DNA from: Zanthoxylum bungeanum | Taxonomy: Eukaryota; Streptophyta; Magnoliopsida; Sapindales; Rutaceae | Direction of reading: 5' to 3' | NCBI GenBank assembly: GCA_019454045.1 | Contig: SKCR01015032.1 | Location: 62,001-126,000, forward strand | DNA: 64,000 nt | Shown here: in pieces, positions 61,257 to 64,000 of the stretch | Layout of the letters: every line of letters starts with the position of its first letter | Numbering within the stretch: the stretch's first letter is position 1 | Notes under the pieces: model-generated | What the model saw: the letters and a program-made list of their open reading frames with translations, nothing else | Database searches by the model: none | Told to the model about the DNA's origin: nothing | Translations under genes and position numbers: made by a program

Positions 61257-61271
61257 ATAGTATCATGAGCC
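61257..61271 (+). promoter_or_regulatory. primer-binding site of element F (tRNA-Met type)
   Basis: ATAGTATCATGAGCC follows the LTR end; compare TGGTATCAGAGCC, with two small differences. Confidence 0.75.
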
Positions 61272-63492
61272 ACCTAAACTTGATTTTAATTTCTAGGATT
61301 TATGGACTTTATTTGGGTATTTTTGCTTGGAGCATGATTTTTCAAAATTGATTGTTTGGTTGTGTTTATATGATGATGAATTGGATTTGTGCATCATTAG
61401 ATTTGAGAAATTGATTGGATCAAAAATTTCCCAAATTTTTTATCATGGCCGAATCTTGACCCTAGAATGCTCATGGTGATTTTTTTTTGAAAATTAGACA
61501 ATTGGATATGTTATAAGCATGAAATGAATATTGATTGTTGATTTAATCGGATTGAAATCAAAATTGGATGTTATTTCTTGCCTTAGCCGTGAGTTTGAAG
61601 CATGTTGTAAGATTGATTTTGCTTCAATTTGTGTTGGACATGAATTAAATGTTAAGCATGATTAATTGGATTAATTAGTGTTTTGGAAACATTAGATTAA
61701 TTGATTAATTGTATTAATTACACTTTAATTAAAATTAATGTGATATTGGAATATTATGTTAATATAAATTAGTCTTTAAAATTGGATTGGGCTAATTTGT
61801 TATATTTAGGCTAATGGGCTTGGTTGGGCCAAGTTTGGTTTTGGACAATTGGGTTGGATCCATAAAGTCCAAATATGACTATTGGGCCTTTAATAATTTA
61901 ATTGGGCCTAATGGGCCTAAATTGATTTTGTGGCATAAGGTGATTCCTAACTTGGGCCTTGGCATCTTGGGTTGGATCCATAATGGCCAAAGCCCATGCC
62001 TAGAGAATTAATTGAAAGCCCATTGGACTTTAATTGAATTGGCATTGGATGCTAATTGGGCATTTGAGACCCAATTGGATTGGATTTGGAATCCAAGTCT
62101 CAAAGGTATTATTAAAAGTGTAATTGTTTAATTTAGAATTAAACACAAATTAGTATTGGATACAATTTGAATTGGATTTAAAATTGTAGTTCGATATAAT
62201 TCAAGAATACGTACTTTGAGTATTTATTCTTAAACGAGTTGAACTCGCGCAAATCAAATCGTTGTATGAACATTGATGGTCATTAATTAAAGATTAATTA
62301 ATTGGATTATTGATTGACAGCATGCTTTGTGTGAATACTTGGATGTATTTATATGAATAATGTATATCAGATGGATATTAGTGGGGTGGGGGCAATTTTG
62401 GAAATTATTGTAAGTATGGTACTTATTTGAAATTGGACCGGTGTGTCCAGCCTTTCACTTCATTATCTCTTTGTATTTCTCTTCTCACCAATTCCCCTCA
62501 ATGCAAATGAGGTTTCTTTTAATGTTATGTAATTTGGTAGAAGTATGTAAAGTGCTAGCGAGAGAGAGGAAAATAGTGATTTGTTCTAGGAACAAATTGT
62601 ATTATATATTCATCCGCATATCATTATTAATTTTATTTGTGCCTTATTATGCTTTTAGAATACATGTTTAAGGGTGTATGATGAGACATAATCAAAGATA
62701 ATAAATTGGATGCCAATTTACGCGAAAAAACCCTCACTTTAATATTAAGCATTTACTTCCATTGAGTGGTTCTTTCTCATGATCCAAAATTGGCATTGGT
62801 TTGTTGGCCAAAGTCAAGATCATTGTCCATCGCGGATGTGTTTGAACCACGAAGGCTTTGTTATATATCGCATGTCTTGGGCAGTTGTGACTTGTTGGCC
62901 AAAGTCAAGGTCACTTCTGTACATCGACGTGGATTAGGAAGCTTTCCCACTGTCAATGGGTCACGCTTAACTGGAATCATTAATCTTGTTGAGCCAAAGC
63001 CAATGCTTAGTTGATTCAGAGGAAAAGGTTAGGATGATATATTGGATATATGTTTTGGACTTGGAGGTCCACCTACCGGATCTAGGAATTGGATGAGATA
63101 CAATTGATCTTAGAGATCTACCTAGTTAAGTTTCATACAGCTTGTTGGCCAAAGTCAAGGTTGTGTGTTATTTAACGGGATCCTAGCCCACTAGGAAACT
63201 GGGTTTCCCGAGTACTCAACATAGGGTTAGAGGCTCGCCCAAAAATAGTGGGAGGCCAGTATTAAATTTTCAATTTCGTTTAATACTTGCTAAAAGAGCT
63301 CTTTTATTTTTATTTATCGTCGTTATAAATATATATTAGTTGGACTAATATCTTTTATTGCTTTCATGGAATAGTTAGACTGTATAAGACATTACTTCAC
63401 TTGTAGTTGGTTATATAGTTGAACTATGGTATCCATTGCATTTTGAGTGTACCCAAAATCGTTGATTGGATAGTTGGACTATTGCAATCGAG
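61272..63492 (+). other. leader region of element F
   Basis: 2.2 kb between primer site and gag. TTGTTGGCCAAAGTCAAG is at 62801, 62892 and 63142. Upstream are long runs of TTGGGCC/AATTGG words. A frame at 62766-63014 lacks an ATG and is not called a gene. Confidence 0.8.
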
Positions 63493-64000
63493 ATGGCTGG
63501 AAAGATTAGCGTTAGGGACATCATCATGGGCGATAATGTCTTTAACGGCTCTAATTTTCTAGATTGGGAGATGAGTCTCAGGATAGTCCTGGGAGCCGAG
63601 AAGTTACTCTATGTCATAGAGAAACCTCTCGGGCCTGAGCCTGGAGTTAAGCAAATAATAGAGCATGAGCTTTGGAAAACTCATCATGATGATAACTTTA
63701 ATGCTCAATCCATTATGCTTGCCGCAATGACTCCTCAATTTCTTCGTCAAAACAAAGGATTGGATCATAATAACATGATGTTGAAATTGAAGGATCTTCA
63801 CATATCTAACCTTAGATCTCAGAAGTACGAATTGCAAAAGAAGCTCTTCCGCTCGTGTATGTCAGAGGGTACATCTGTCGAGCACTAAGTGTCGCAAATG
63901 ATTGCTGACATCGAACGGCTAGGTCAACTGGGCATAACCTTCGAGGCCGAAACTTCTATAGATTTGATCTTACAGTCTCTGCCCGATTGCTGGGGCGGGT
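63493..64000 (+). pseudogene. gag: element F gag, partial, one premature stop
   Basis: The ATG at 63493 gives MAGKISVRDIIMGDNVFNGS, then LDWEMSLRIVLGAEKLLYVI and the Gag core LQKKLFRSCMSEGTSVEH. TAA at 63886-63888 stands where element C has a Tyr codon. Beyond it the same frame continues to the window edge (IADIERLGQLGITFEAE). Apart from that one change it looks intact over 169 codons, so the rest of F outside the window may be well preserved. I preferred 63493 to the upstream in-frame ATG at 63466 because element C Gag starts at the equivalent codon. Confidence 0.88.

Noticed and set aside
62766..63014. 82-codon frame in the leader of F with a same-length partner in D (minus, 38895-38647)
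   Set aside because: Neither frame begins with ATG (both start at GTG), C has only part of it, and the similarity follows from general leader homology. It was not called as an upstream gene.
1..64000. tRNA, rRNA, CRISPR, bacterial operon or organellar sequence
   Set aside because: No cloverleaf, rRNA core, direct-repeat/spacer array or dense bacterial-type gene layout was seen. All structure found is plant retrotransposon-like.

Overview
This is a 64-kb stretch of nuclear plant DNA, most likely from an angiosperm and probably a eudicot, made almost entirely of nested retrotransposons. The evidence is paired LTRs with TG...CA ends and 5-bp target-site duplications (TSDs), Ty1/copia and Ty3/gypsy (Athila-type) gag-pol remnants, primer-binding sites for plant tRNA-Met and tRNA-Asp, two tRNA-derived SINEs, and AT-rich filler between them. 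I see no intact cellular gene, rRNA, tRNA or CRISPR array. The reading frames are decayed copies of transposon proteins, apart from one captured cellular gene and one unidentified, possibly virus-derived, frame.

Layout, left to right. (1) 1-3349: AT-rich filler with a hAT-like fragment and a SINE (1334-1515, 9-bp TSD). (2) 3355-10053: a structurally complete but mutated Ty1/copia element with two 597-bp LTRs and TSD GAAAA. Its leader carries a seven-copy 52-bp tandem repeat centred on the palindrome CGTTCGAACG. (3) 10059-12345: filler, a second SINE (13-bp TSD) and a putative solo LTR. (4) 12346 to about 28300: pieces of an older, probably chromovirus-like LTR, split by a 1985-bp solo copia LTR (13208-15192, TSD ATGAT) and by an 11.9-kb Athila-like element on the minus strand (16100-28009). 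Between pol and its 3' LTR the Athila element carries an intronless copy of a plant LOG (cytokinin-activating phosphoribohydrolase) gene and a second frame of about 180 codons with a basic/cysteine-rich segment resembling plant-virus small nucleic-acid-binding proteins. (5) 28416-50659: LTRs of another copia family, one interrupted by element C (28785-47193, minus, TSD GTATA). C is itself interrupted in its reverse transcriptase by element D (32024-40542, TSD ACCCT). (6) 50660-53740: a strongly decayed copia interior. (7) 53741-64000: the LTR, leader and gag of element F (plus strand, running off the window), with element E (53826-60773, TSD CAAAG) inserted in its LTR.

C, D, E and F belong to one Angela-like copia family with roughly 2-kb LTRs, leaders of about 2.2 kb where complete, and the same 18-bp motif three times in each leader. 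D and E are unusual. Both have clean 5-bp TSDs but fold-back or inverted ends in place of a normal LTR, and both share a destroyed gag start codon. D lies inside C and its LTR arms differ by only about 2-3%, yet its genes are far more decayed than C's. The simplest reading is that D and E were defective before they inserted and were copied with proteins supplied by relatives such as C or F. Divergence figures are eye counts from the sequence.
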